A stretch of 32,832 bases of DNA from Pseudomonadota bacterium (GTDB lineage: Bacteria; Pseudomonadota; Gammaproteobacteria; Competibacterales; Competibacteraceae). The stretch is from NCBI GenBank assembly GCA_030917925.1, contig JAUPTV010000272.1, positions 1 to 32,832 on the forward strand. The letters are read 5' to 3'. Shown in pieces: positions 24,151 to 32,500 of this stretch. The translations under genes and the position numbers were made by a program. Position 1 is the first letter of the stretch. Each line of letters opens with the position of its first letter. The notes beneath the pieces were generated by a model, which was not told the origin of the DNA, ran no database searches, and saw only the letters and a program-made list of their open reading frames with translations.

Positions 24151-26555
24151 AACAGCGCATGAGTCACGATGTACTGATATTTCCGGGCATGTTCGCGGAT
24201 GACCAATGGCACGTCGGCTTCGCGCAACAACTCGAATCCCTCCGCCTGCAGGAATTCACGCAGCGCCGCCGCACTGGTGACTGGTTGACTGTCTTGTTCG
24301 TAACCGCCGAGCCAGGCTTCCGGTGGGGTAAATGTTTCCAGCCAACTGTAGGGAGAGAAAATCGCCAGCAGACCGCCCGGTTTGACCAGTCCCCGTGGGC
24401 CGCCAAGTCGCCCGAGCAGCGCTTTGGGACTGGGCAAACGACAGAGCAGATTGGCCAGCAACACCGCGTCGAGGTCCATCAGTTCGGCAGGCAGCGAACA
24501 GGCATCGGCCTGCCGGAAACTCACCCGGCTCCGGTCGATGGCGGGATCGACCGTCGCATTCCGCATAGTCCCCAATTGGCCCTCATCCTTGCGGAAATAG
24601 CGCAGCTCGCCATCCCGGCGCAGCGTATCCGCCGCATCGATGAAAGCGCGGCTCAGATCCACACCCAGCACCTCCCGGTATTCACGCGCCAGTTCAAAAC
24701 TGGCTCGACCTACCGCGCAACCCACGTCCAACGCCTTGCCGGTCGGCACCCCATAGTCGCGGGCGGCATCAAGCAGCCAATGGGCGCAACGCACCGGGAA
24801 TTCAACGGCGTCATGCGGCCCGAAGGCATAAGGCATTTGCTCCTGGGGCGAACCGTAATGCAGCAGCAGATAGTCGTTCAGAATTTGCGGATCTTCATAC
24901 ACCTGACCCGCCGAACCGGCCCCATCCAACCGCACCGCGCTGCCGTCACCGTCGCTCTGCACCAGCCGGAACCCGACATGCTGGAAAAAGTGCGGGCGGA
25001 AATGGAAGCGCGCCCATCGACTGGCTTCATCGCCGGTAGATGCCCAGGAACCGCCCAAGATCATCTGGTGCTGGCCGTCGTAACAGGGAGTGCTGAAATC
25101 GTCGTAATAGGGATGGACTTTTGCACCGGGCAGCGGGTTGAAAAGATCTTCCTGCCACTGCCAGACATTGCCGAACACATTGTAAAAGCCCGCCTCGGTC
25201 GGTTGTCCGGCAGCGACCGGCCAGGAAGAACTCCAGGCCAGATTGAGATTCGCACTGCCTTCCTGCGCCAGGGCCGCGCCGTCGTAATTCATCACGGGGT
25301 CTGATTCGACGCTGGAGGTAGTCGCTGGCGATGACCGGGCGAAACGTAGCGCCTGATGTTCGGCCTCACTGGACAGCCGGTAGGCAACTCCATCCTGTTC
25401 GGTACGCCAGGCGCAGTAGGCTTTAGCCTCGTGGTGATTGACCTCGACCGGCCAGTCCCAAGGCATGTCAATCAACTCAAACAGGGTGCGTAACCGGTAG
25501 CGGTGCAGACCGGCGGGACCGTCCGGCACCCAGAACGTCGGCGCTTTGACGTTGCGAAAGGAGCGCCACGCCCAGCCGGTTGCCGACCAATAGCGGGACT
25601 CGCGATAGCCGCCAGCCGTGACGAAGGCGTGGAATTCACCGTTGCTGACCAGATAACGGCTGGCCCGGAACACGGGGATCGTGGTTTCGCGCCGACCGTA
25701 CTCGTTATCCCAACCGTAGGAAGGCCAATCGAGCGGTTTGCCAAGAATGACGGTTTGACCGGGTACGTCAATCAGGTCATTGGCCGGAAATTCGCGACCT
25801 GCCTGGGGCGGAAAACCTGCCGTTGTCTGTTCAGCGGTTGGATGCAGGCGTGGCCATTCAGCGGGACGTTGAATCAGCGTCAGTGGCAATTCGCGGATCA
25901 GCACCGAAGAGGTTTCCAGGTGAATCCGCTCATGCTCAAAGCCCATGAACAGCGCCCACAGGGGATGATTCTGCTGGATAGGCGGATGGCCGGGCGCCAG
26001 GCCAGGATGGGTTTCGATCACCTCCCGCACCGTGCGATAGACCTGCTGGCGGTAGGCGTGGACCTCCTGGATACGCGGCCAGAGCATTTCGTTTTTGGAC
26101 AGATCATCCCAGCGCATCTCATCCACGCCGGTTTCAAACAACTGCTCGAAGTACGGATTCAGGGGCTTTTCGATCAAACCGGCCACCCGCAGCTTGTTGA
26201 TGTACAGCGCTGGGGGATGCCCGTAGTAGAAGATCATCGGATGACGCAGGTGATGGCAGGGCGGGCGAAAGAAGGCTTCCTCACCCTGAAGCCCGGAAAA
26301 CAGCACCTCGGTCAATGTCCAGGTATTGTCGAAGTAATCCAGCGTCTGCTGGCGGGTGCAGGTCGCCAGATTCGGCAACGGCAGCGAAGTCAGCGTACCG
26401 TCCGGTTGCCGTCCGGGATTATCTTGCGGCGTCTGCCCCGTCCACCACCCTACAAGGCGGGTACCCGTGAGTTCAGCATCCAGTTCGTGGCGCAGGTTGT
26501 TACGCCAGGGTTCAGTGGTGGGGTCCGGAGTCGCGTTTGCTAGTGGCAGGGTCAT
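24135..26555 (-). CDS. ovoA: OvoA: 5-histidylcysteine sulfoxide synthase with methyltransferase domain
   Basis: OvoA makes the thiol antioxidant precursor of ovothiol: it joins cysteine to histidine with O2, and its C-terminal domain methylates 5-thiohistidine. Domains of this 806-residue protein: a DinB-like iron-binding helical domain (about 50-230) with HHLRHPMIFYYGHPPALYINKLRVAGL and the FEHERIHLETS His ligands; an FGE-sulfatase-like middle (about 260-560) with SNGEFHAFV, VFGNVWQWQED and GGSWASTGDEASRWARFHFRPHFFQHVGFRLV; and a SAM methyltransferase end with ALDVGCAVGRASFELAREY. ATG 26555 is supported by AGGA six bases upstream; an in-frame ATG 57 bases earlier is less likely. The 3' end overlaps ureD. 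The lyase OvoB is not in the window. Confidence 0.93.
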   Translation of the reverse strand: MTLPLANATPDPTTEPWRNNLRHELDAELTGTRLVGWWTGQTPQDNPGRQPDGTLTSLPLPNLATCTRQQTLDYFDNTWTLTEVLFSGLQGEEAFFRPPCHHLRHPMIFYYGHPPALYINKLRVAGLIEKPLNPYFEQLFETGVDEMRWDDLSKNEMLWPRIQEVHAYRQQVYRTVREVIETHPGLAPGHPPIQQNHPLWALFMGFEHERIHLETSSVLIRELPLTLIQRPAEWPRLHPTAEQTTAGFPPQAGREFPANDLIDVPGQTVILGKPLDWPSYGWDNEYGRRETTIPVFRASRYLVSNGEFHAFVTAGGYRESRYWSATGWAWRSFRNVKAPTFWVPDGPAGLHRYRLRTLFELIDMPWDWPVEVNHHEAKAYCAWRTEQDGVAYRLSSEAEHQALRFARSSPATTSSVESDPVMNYDGAALAQEGSANLNLAWSSSWPVAAGQPTEAGFYNVFGNVWQWQEDLFNPLPGAKVHPYYDDFSTPCYDGQHQMILGGSWASTGDEASRWARFHFRPHFFQHVGFRLVQSDGDGSAVRLDGAGSAGQVYEDPQILNDYLLLHYGSPQEQMPYAFGPHDAVEFPVRCAHWLLDAARDYGVPTGKALDVGCAVGRASFELAREYREVLGVDLSRAFIDAADTLRRDGELRYFRKDEGQLGTMRNATVDPAIDRSRVSFRQADACSLPAELMDLDAVLLANLLCRLPSPKALLGRLGGPRGLVKPGGLLAIFSPYSWLETFTPPEAWLGGYEQDSQPVTSAAALREFLQAEGFELLREADVPLVIREHARKYQYIVTHALLWRRR

Positions 26556-26664
26556 ATTCGTTCCTGTTTGATTTGGCGCAGAGGGGGGTAAGCTGACGCC
26601 AAACTTAGTCAATACTTGTACAACAATAGTTCGCGCAGTTTTTGAAGGACACGGCGGTAGGGTA

Positions 26665-26702
26665 GCAGCGACGGGTCGTACTGCTAAAGTACTCCGCGCT
26701 GC
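26665..26702 (-). repeat. Two-tier hairpin after the nuclease-RuvB fusion gene
   Basis: An outer stem GCAGCG/CGCTGC (26665-26670 and 26697-26702) encloses an inner stem GTACT/AGTAC (26678-26682 and 26688-26692). It lies 8 bases after the stop of the minus-strand gene at 26711 and could end or stabilise its transcript. No T-tract is visible, so intrinsic termination is uncertain. Confidence 0.4.
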
Positions 26703-26710
26703 CCGCGAGG

Positions 26711-29338
26711 CTACATCGCCCGTGAAATGCGCTTACGCAGATCGGGCGGCGGATTGGCATTGAGATAGCGCCGCCCCTCCCGGGTCAAGCTCCGGCCCGC
26801 CGACGAGGTTTCAATCAGCCCCAGTCGGGTCAGATATTCCGCCGTTTCGACGAAATCCTGCTGATGAGGCAGGGCCAGCGTCTGGCGCAAGGTCGATTCC
26901 GACACTGAACCATGCTGTTGCAGATAACGCAGAAAGCGGCGCGCTACATCGTCAAGACCGTTGTAGTCAATGCCCTGGATTTCATAGAAGTCTGCGATAT
27001 TCTCAGCCGTCATCAGCGCGGCGATCTGATGCAAAGACGGGGTATCGGCTGATTGCTGCATGGCGCATTCGAAGTAATGCGGACTCAACGTCTCGCCCAG
27101 GGCGCGGACGCCACGGCGAGGATTGCACCGGGTGCGAGCGGCGATTTCATAGCAGGATTCGCGTGATAATTCCGCACCCTCCAGACATTCCTTGCCGTGC
27201 AGCCAGATGATCCCGGCCATTTCATGCAGGGTATAGGGGCGGAGTGCGGTTTTGCTGGGGCGACTTTGAAACGCTTCCGACAGCTTGCCGGGATCGGTGG
27301 TCGCCAGCAGAAATACGGCACGGTTAAAATCGTAAAGACCGCCTTCTATCGAGGTGACGCGCCGGTCGTCCAAGGCGCTTAACAGGGCAGTAGCCACCGG
27401 AGGTGAAATGCCATGCGCTTCATCAATGAAGATCAGGCACGGTTCAATTGGTGCAGTTCCCGTGGCCAGTGGCTTAGGCACCAAGCCCTCCTGAACCAAC
27501 CGTTCCAGCAAATCACCGGGGCGACGCAGACCGGAACCGCTGAAAAATAAAGGATCGCGGTTCAACAACAAGGCGCTGATTTTCCAAACCAGGGTGCTTT
27601 TGCCCACGCCAGCGGGACCGACCAGCAAGGTATCAGGGAAACGCCTCCCCAACGCTTTGCACATCTGGGCCTGCTTGACCAACTGATCGACCGCCTGATA
27701 TTGGCCGATTAGACCCAGGGCGTTCACCGGTGGCGGCCAGGTCAGATCGGCGTCGGGCGCAGGAGCCGGTGATGCGGGTTTCACCACGGGCGGAATGTGG
27801 TCTACGGCAGGGCTTGGGGACGTTGGAGGAATGGGTATGGCGACTGGTGGCGCAACCGGTTTTGGAGCGCTTTTCACCACTGGACTGGGTGAATTTACGC
27901 CAACGTCAGTCGGCGCTGACGGTTCCCAGTTCAACAGTTCATCAATCTCCGGCAACCCGAGAATGCGCTGCATAACCGGCCATTGAATCGCCGGTCTGAG
28001 TGGTTCCAGGGTTCCCACTGTTTCCCGGCGCAGTAACACGCTCACGATCAGGCCGCTGGTTTGGAGGGTCGGGGCGGGTTTCCCGGCATCCGGTGTGAAC
28101 AGTTCGACCAGCCAGCCGCCCCAGCACAACCGGTTGGCGCGATCCAGCGCCGCATCGCCGGAGTGCGTCTGCGCGGCGCGGGCCAGGGTCTGTTTCAGCA
28201 TTTCGCAACGGGGAATGGAAAGCGGCGACCGGGGCTGCAACATAGCAGCGGCCAGACCATCATCAACCGCTTCCAGAGTATTTTGCAGTTGTTCGACGGC
28301 GTGAGTCAGGTGGGTCGTTTCAATCTGATTGCTGTCCGACGCCTTGACCTCGACTGCGATTAGGTGAAAAACCGCCGCCGTTTCGTCTTTCCACAACGCC
28401 AACAAATCGCAACGATCCGCCAGGGTCCGGGTTCCGGTACGCAGCCACAGCCGCGCCAGCGGGTGATCGACTGACAACACCAGCGCCCCCGGATAGCGGC
28501 GTTGCACATCGCGGGCCGCGAACAGCAGACCGGCGAAACCGACCACCTTTTTCTGATCAGGCAACCCGTCTTGGGTTTTGATAATGTCCAGCACACCGCT
28601 ACCCAACAGCCGCGCCCCTTGATGCAGCAGGCGGCTCATGTGGTCCGGGGTCACGTTCAGATTGCACCCGGCAAATACCGGGCGGATCAGCCGGGCCAGC
28701 GGGCGAAAATCCCGCGCCGCCAGGAACGTATCGCGCATTCCCTCGCGCCGCTCCCAAATCCGCACTGATTTCATTCCGGCTTCCGACGGCAGCGCCCGGT
28801 CGGCCAGAAACAGCCAGCGGGCAGCCGGATGATCGCCTTGCAGGATTTCATCGGCGGTTTTGGCCAGCATCTCGGCGTCGGCATAGGCTTGGGGGGTGAC
28901 CGCCCGCTGGGTGCCTTCCAGCTCGTTCATCAACAGCAGAAATTCGCTGAACGGTGATTCACCCGGTTGCGGACGCAGTTCAATCCGCCCGGACAGGCGA
29001 TCCAGTTTCACCTCATAGCGAAGGCAGAACGGACTCATCGGCAAATTCCGCCCGGCATCACGCTGGCGCAGGCGGATAGTGGATTCGTCGAAAATCGCTG
29101 CAACATGGCAGGGCAGGGCCTGAATCCGGCTAACGATCTCGCTCAAATGCGGTTCGCCGGTCAGGCAGGTTTGGTCGAGATGCAAGTTCAGACGGTCGGC
29201 GGCGATTTTCTCCTGCACCGCATCTTCCTTTTGGGTGTCGCTGAAACTGAGCGCGGCCCGCAGCCGATCCGCATGTACCTTGGCGGCGAGTTTGCCGTTG
29301 GGAAAAACTTGAATTTTTGCCTTGGTATTGACTATCAT
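26711..29338 (-). CDS. PD-(D/E)XK-like nuclease region fused to RuvB-like AAA+ ATPase
   Basis: I know no named protein with this layout (875 residues). Residues 1-290 have no motif I recognise. Residues 300-360 read VLSVDHPLARLWL, then RCDLLALW and HLIAVEVKAS, and later QLQNTL: an Asp...Glu-x-Lys arrangement typical of PD-(D/E)XK nucleases. Residues about 485-550 are a Pro/Ala-rich linker. From about 555 the protein is RuvB-like: LIGQYQAV, Walker A GPAGVGKST (about 573-581), Walker B IFIDEAHGIS, LLATTDPGKLSEAFQSR, the helical lid with RCNPRRGVRALGE, and a C-terminal winged helix with TRLGLIETSSAGRSLTREGRRYL. A DNA-processing, probably defence-related ATPase-nuclease is the best guess. It stands alone and is transcribed away from the AT-rich block. 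Confidence 0.7.
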   Translation of the reverse strand: MIVNTKAKIQVFPNGKLAAKVHADRLRAALSFSDTQKEDAVQEKIAADRLNLHLDQTCLTGEPHLSEIVSRIQALPCHVAAIFDESTIRLRQRDAGRNLPMSPFCLRYEVKLDRLSGRIELRPQPGESPFSEFLLLMNELEGTQRAVTPQAYADAEMLAKTADEILQGDHPAARWLFLADRALPSEAGMKSVRIWERREGMRDTFLAARDFRPLARLIRPVFAGCNLNVTPDHMSRLLHQGARLLGSGVLDIIKTQDGLPDQKKVVGFAGLLFAARDVQRRYPGALVLSVDHPLARLWLRTGTRTLADRCDLLALWKDETAAVFHLIAVEVKASDSNQIETTHLTHAVEQLQNTLEAVDDGLAAAMLQPRSPLSIPRCEMLKQTLARAAQTHSGDAALDRANRLCWGGWLVELFTPDAGKPAPTLQTSGLIVSVLLRRETVGTLEPLRPAIQWPVMQRILGLPEIDELLNWEPSAPTDVGVNSPSPVVKSAPKPVAPPVAIPIPPTSPSPAVDHIPPVVKPASPAPAPDADLTWPPPVNALGLIGQYQAVDQLVKQAQMCKALGRRFPDTLLVGPAGVGKSTLVWKISALLLNRDPLFFSGSGLRRPGDLLERLVQEGLVPKPLATGTAPIEPCLIFIDEAHGISPPVATALLSALDDRRVTSIEGGLYDFNRAVFLLATTDPGKLSEAFQSRPSKTALRPYTLHEMAGIIWLHGKECLEGAELSRESCYEIAARTRCNPRRGVRALGETLSPHYFECAMQQSADTPSLHQIAALMTAENIADFYEIQGIDYNGLDDVARRFLRYLQQHGSVSESTLRQTLALPHQQDFVETAEYLTRLGLIETSSAGRSLTREGRRYLNANPPPDLRKRISRAM

Positions 29339-29427
29339 GGGTCGTTTGAATCAGCTTTATTAATTACACTCACAGAATCAATTGTGGGTTTTAATTACGG
29401 CTTAACAGAATTACTGGAGCATGAGTT

Positions 29428-29625
29428 ATGAATTTAACATACTATTTTAATTCGCTTTTTCCAAAGCCGCCTACCGAAGAAAGCGTAAAAAATCGTCAAA
29501 ATAAAGCCCGGCAGCTTTTAGCGGTACTTTACAGTAGGGGCAATATTAGTTTGCAAAATGGGCGTTTCATTACTTCTGATGAAATCGCTAAAAGAAGGGC
29601 CGCTATTATGCGCTATAATTTTTGA
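29428..29625 (+). CDS. Small AT-rich hypothetical protein
   Basis: A 65-residue basic protein without recognisable domain, signal or membrane segment. GGAG lies nine bases before the ATG. Its AT-rich codons differ sharply from the GC-rich neighbours, marking it as part of a transferred block. The next gene begins 18 bases after its stop behind a strong AGGAGG, so the two probably form an operon. Function unknown. Confidence 0.6.
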   Translation: MNLTYYFNSLFPKPPTEESVKNRQNKARQLLAVLYSRGNISLQNGRFITSDEIAKRRAAIMRYNF

Positions 29626-29643
29626 CAGGAGGCTAGAACACTA

Positions 29644-30240
29644 ATGAATGCAGAAGAATTAGACAAGGTTTCAGTACTTTTTAATCATGCGGAAGCTAAA
29701 TTAAAACTTATTGAGCGTCTTCATAGCCAAGAACTTGTAGTTCCTTCTGTCAATGAGTTGCGTTACGCAGGGTTTCACATTATTCAAGCGCTCTCAGCGC
29801 CATCGCCAGAGACTGAAAAAGAGAACTGGCAACGTGCCGCAAATCATTGTAAACGTGCAATCTATGATGCTTTAGAAGTCGGTGTTCTTGATCGTTTAGA
29901 GGCATTTAAACAATTTGAAATTGACTACCGCCTTGTTGAAATTCCCTTGATTATCCCAAGTTATATTGACTTGCGGACAGTTGCCAGAAAAGCTCAACAA
30001 CTGATTGCTGATTTGGAAAATATAGAAGCATATAAAGATCGAGACAGGTATTACCAAGATATTGAAAATCACTTTAATGAATTGAATGATGCAGTTGATA
30101 AAATTACGGATGCCAGACCTGAGTTGAATAAAATTTTAAATAATCGAAGAAAGCAATTTTATCTTATACTAGTGGGGATAGCTGCTACTATATTTGCTGG
30201 TTTGCTGAGTGTCATACTCCCCCTCTACTTGCTCGGCTAG
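29644..30240 (+). CDS. Hypothetical tail-anchored membrane protein
   Basis: The 198-residue protein is mostly helical and charged for its first 170 residues and ends in one hydrophobic segment, FYLILVGIAATIFAGLLSVILPLYLLG, giving a C-terminal membrane anchor with the body in the cytoplasm. No catalytic motif is visible. AGGAGG eleven bases upstream supports the ATG. It is AT-rich like the small gene before it and converges on the HNH gene, with only 12 bases between the stops. A soluble sensor with a membrane anchor is common in defence islands; the role here is not known. Confidence 0.65.
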   Translation: MNAEELDKVSVLFNHAEAKLKLIERLHSQELVVPSVNELRYAGFHIIQALSAPSPETEKENWQRAANHCKRAIYDALEVGVLDRLEAFKQFEIDYRLVEIPLIIPSYIDLRTVARKAQQLIADLENIEAYKDRDRYYQDIENHFNELNDAVDKITDARPELNKILNNRRKQFYLILVGIAATIFAGLLSVILPLYLLG

Positions 30241-30252
30241 GATTATTTTAAT

Positions 30253-31158
30253 CTACATCTTAGCCTGATTAAGTTCCCTCGCTTGTAAATGCTTATTTAA
30301 AATAAGCGGCTCAACTCGTCCATTTGAGAAAGTAAAAGATAACGTGTTGTAGTCAAAGTGAGCTTCTGCGGCATGAATGGCTCGATGCAGGTTAGGGGAT
30401 AATAACACCATGTTTTCTATTACATCATCCCCACCCCGAGAGCGATAAACAATATGATGCGCTTCTGCCGTCGGTACACCATAAAGTAACGGGCTATCAT
30501 GGCCAGTGACTTGGCACCTCCCGGAATAAATGCTATGCAAATCTTGAACTAATTGGCGATTTCGATCATAGGATTGCCGCAGTTGGTTTTTGTGCGGCTC
30601 AGTATAAGCAATAGTCGGTGATTCAAGAATAAAATCCAGTTGTGATGGCTCATTTGCATAAATTGCCTGCTCAAGTTTCTCTTCATCTGGAACGGCTTTT
30701 GCTCGTGGTTCATTTTGAAGTGATTCTGAAAACAACTCCAGCAAGTTACTTGCTAATGGCTTTAGCCCCCGAATAGTCTGGCAGGCTTGAGCAAGAGATG
30801 TACGGTCTTTATTAGCTAAACTTACACCATCAAAATCCAACAATCGAAACAACTCAAAAACATCGTCTTTTGAATCTTGAGTAACCTTAAAGTAGCGGGA
30901 AGATGTCGTATCACCCCAAACACGATAAGGCCCATATCGGTAATCCGGCGCATTGATTGTTTTAGCAACTACGTTCAATCTTGCCAGTAACCGATATTCG
31001 CTTCGTCCCGCATTAACAACCCGTGTAAATAACCAGAGACGCTCACCAACGTCAATTGCGGTATGCAATCTTGATTGATTGGAATTAAAATGAAAGCCCG
31101 CACCTTTATCAAGGTCTCGAAGATAGTTATCGTAGCGCCAATAAGCGAGCAGATCCAT
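30253..31158 (-). CDS. HNH endonuclease with N-terminal PUA/EVE-like region
   Basis: The 301-residue protein ends in an HNH nuclease domain (about 205-265): CQVTG, then AEAHHIVYRSRGGDDVIENMVLLSPNLHRAIHAA, giving the expected His-His, Asn and His ligands. The first 110 residues (LAYWRYDNYLRDLDKGAGFHFN, GERLWLFTRVV, RYGPYRVWGD, SRYF) look like a compact beta-rich domain of the PUA/EVE type that in other enzymes reads modified bases; this assignment is inference. Such an architecture would suit a modification-dependent restriction enzyme. The DNA is AT-rich. No clear ribosome-binding site is seen; an inverted repeat lies just upstream of the ATG. Confidence 0.75.
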   Translation of the reverse strand: MDLLAYWRYDNYLRDLDKGAGFHFNSNQSRLHTAIDVGERLWLFTRVVNAGRSEYRLLARLNVVAKTINAPDYRYGPYRVWGDTTSSRYFKVTQDSKDDVFELFRLLDFDGVSLANKDRTSLAQACQTIRGLKPLASNLLELFSESLQNEPRAKAVPDEEKLEQAIYANEPSQLDFILESPTIAYTEPHKNQLRQSYDRNRQLVQDLHSIYSGRCQVTGHDSPLLYGVPTAEAHHIVYRSRGGDDVIENMVLLSPNLHRAIHAAEAHFDYNTLSFTFSNGRVEPLILNKHLQARELNQAKM

Positions 31159-31162
31159 TATT

Positions 31163-31188
31163 GTTAATCAGTAGTTTAAAAGATTAAC
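31163..31188. promoter_or_regulatory. Inverted repeat upstream of the HNH gene
   Basis: GTTAATC (31163-31169) and GATTAAC (31182-31188) form a perfect 7-bp inverted repeat with a 12-base AT-rich spacer, directly before the HNH start codon at 31158 on the minus strand. It could be an operator or a hairpin ending the upstream ORF, whose stop codon lies inside it. Confidence 0.4.
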
Positions 31189-31475
31189 CCACTAAGGCGC
31201 GGACGTTCCGCGACCAGTTCAAGACCGTAGCCTTCCTCCCGAACCTGCCAGCCCAACCGCACCAAATCCACCAGCACCCGCGCTGCCGCCTCATAGGCAA
31301 TAACAGCGGTGGTTTCCGGATCCAGATGAGCGTGTGCCCAAGCTACGTCTTCAACCAACAGAGTTTGCAGATCGCCCTCGTGGTTGCGTTGGTGGGCGTT
31401 AGTCAGAGCCTTGGCCAAGGCATGGAACCGGTCAATGGCTATGCCTTGTAACGGTGGTTCAATGGGAACAATCAT
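31176..31475 (-). CDS. Hypothetical protein, probably truncated at its C-terminus
   Basis: The 99-residue product (MIVPIEPPLQGIAIDRFHALAKAL...) is helical and acidic, with GDLQTLLVEDVAWAHAHLDPETTAVIAYEAAARVLVDLVRLGW, and I recognise no domain. The coding is GC-rich and ends abruptly in LSGLIF exactly where the AT-rich block begins, so it may be the N-terminal piece of a longer protein cut by that insertion. Other in-frame ATGs lie at 31535 (behind AAAGG) and 31610; I chose 31475 because the coding-like sequence starts there. Confidence 0.45.
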   Translation of the reverse strand: MIVPIEPPLQGIAIDRFHALAKALTNAHQRNHEGDLQTLLVEDVAWAHAHLDPETTAVIAYEAAARVLVDLVRLGWQVREEGYGLELVAERPRLSGLIF

Positions 31476-31654
31476 AGTGGTCGGTAAAAGTAGTTGGACT
31501 TTGGTTAGACGGATTAAGCATGAGGTAACTAACATAGTGCCTTTATATAGCTTGTGGAACGCCGAAATACTACGATCCTGTAAATTTTCCGTTTCTTTCC
31601 AAGTCTCCATTTGTAGTTGTCATCAGCATCCTCGCAAGACTCCGCACCATTAGC

Positions 31655-31678
31655 TATACTTGTTGAACTCTTCAACAA
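31655..31678 (+). promoter_or_regulatory. Toxin-antitoxin promoter with palindromic operator
   Basis: TATACT (31655-31660) is a good -10 box. It overlaps a perfect palindrome TTGTTGAA-CTC-TTCAACAA (31660-31678) that would cover the start of transcription. It ends 16 bases before the antitoxin ATG. Such an operator is what a ribbon-helix-helix antitoxin would need to repress its own operon. No convincing -35 box is seen. Confidence 0.7.
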
Positions 31679-31694
31679 ATCAGGAGTACCTCAC

Positions 31695-31928
31695 ATGGCT
31701 ACCGTCAACTTCAGCGTCCCCGAAGACGTCAAGCACGCCTTCAATGAAGCCTTCCAGGGCAAGAACAAGAGCGCGATTATTGCCGATCTGATGCGCGAGG
31801 CGGTGGAACGCGCCCAGCGTCAGCAACTGCAAAGCGAAGCCATTGATCGGATTTTGGCGTTACGCGCCCAAACCGAACCCGTGACTGCTGAAGCACTCCG
31901 TGCTGCCCGTGAGGAAGGTCGGCCATGA
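31695..31928 (+). CDS. Ribbon-helix-helix antitoxin
   Basis: The 77-residue protein starts with a beta strand and two helices of the ribbon-helix-helix type (MATVNFSVPEDVKHAFNEAF, then KSAIIADLMREAVERA), which dimerises and binds DNA. The C-terminal RAQTEPVTAEALRAAREEGR tail should wrap the toxin. AGGAG lies eight bases before the ATG. It overlaps the PIN toxin gene by four bases (ATGA), and the upstream palindrome is its likely binding site. Confidence 0.88.
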   Translation: MATVNFSVPEDVKHAFNEAFQGKNKSAIIADLMREAVERAQRQQLQSEAIDRILALRAQTEPVTAEALRAAREEGRP

Positions 31929-32362
31929 TTCGCTATGTCATTGACGCCAGCGTTGCTATCAAATGGTTCGTTCCTGAAAACCCTGAAGAACCGGATGTTC
32001 CCCAAGCACTGGCTCTGCTGGATGCCTTGAAGAATGGGGATATCGCCCTCTACCAACCTGCCCACTGGGAGGCGGAAATCGCTGGCGTCCTGGCGCGCAT
32101 TAGCCCGGCGAACGCTATCAAAAAAATGGTCGCGCTCCGGGCGCTGGCGTTCACCCGTGTCAACGACACCACGGTTTACGCGACGGCCTGTAACCTCGCC
32201 ATCCGCCTGAATCACCACTTGTTTGACACGCTCTACCACGCCGTCGCCCTGCATACGACAGAGACCACCTTGATTACCGCTGACTACCGGTACTTCGACA
32301 AAGCCCAATCCATCGGCCAGATTATCCGGTTGTGTGATCTGCATCTGCACCGCCCCACTTGA
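31925..32362 (+). CDS. PIN-domain toxin (VapC-like ribonuclease)
   Basis: This 145-residue protein is a PIN-domain RNase of VapC type. The acidic catalytic residues are visible: Asp7 in YVIDASVAIKWF, Glu in AHWEAEIAGVLAR, Asp in HHLFDTLYHAVAL and Asp in LITADYRYF. It should cut RNA, commonly tRNA, when free of its antitoxin. Its start overlaps the antitoxin stop, as is usual for such pairs. Confidence 0.9.
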   Translation: MIRYVIDASVAIKWFVPENPEEPDVPQALALLDALKNGDIALYQPAHWEAEIAGVLARISPANAIKKMVALRALAFTRVNDTTVYATACNLAIRLNHHLFDTLYHAVALHTTETTLITADYRYFDKAQSIGQIIRLCDLHLHRPT

Positions 32363-32403
32363 ACCATCCCTGTTTACTCCACTAAATATTTTTAAGACAA
32401 TAC

Positions 32404-32432
32404 TTTACATTATAAATAAGAATAAATATCAT
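32404..32432 (+). promoter_or_regulatory. Sigma-70 promoter with possible Fur box
   Basis: TTTACA (32404-32409) and TATCAT (32427-32432) are each one base off consensus, with a 17-base spacer, about 70 bases before the iron-binding protein start. The AT-rich DNA between and just after them (roughly 32413-32436, with AATAAG, AATAAA and TATCAT hexamers) loosely resembles a Fur-binding site, which would fit iron repression. The Fur part is weak; the promoter part is better supported. Confidence 0.5.
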
Positions 32433-32500
32433 TTAAAAAGCATTCACCACTGAATTCTGTCCGGTGGAATGTCCCTACCCCACTATATCCGGAGTCCCGT

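Noticed and set aside
24159-25304. 381-codon plus-strand frame opposite ovoA
   Set aside because: Antisense shadow; OvoA domains are continuous on the minus strand.
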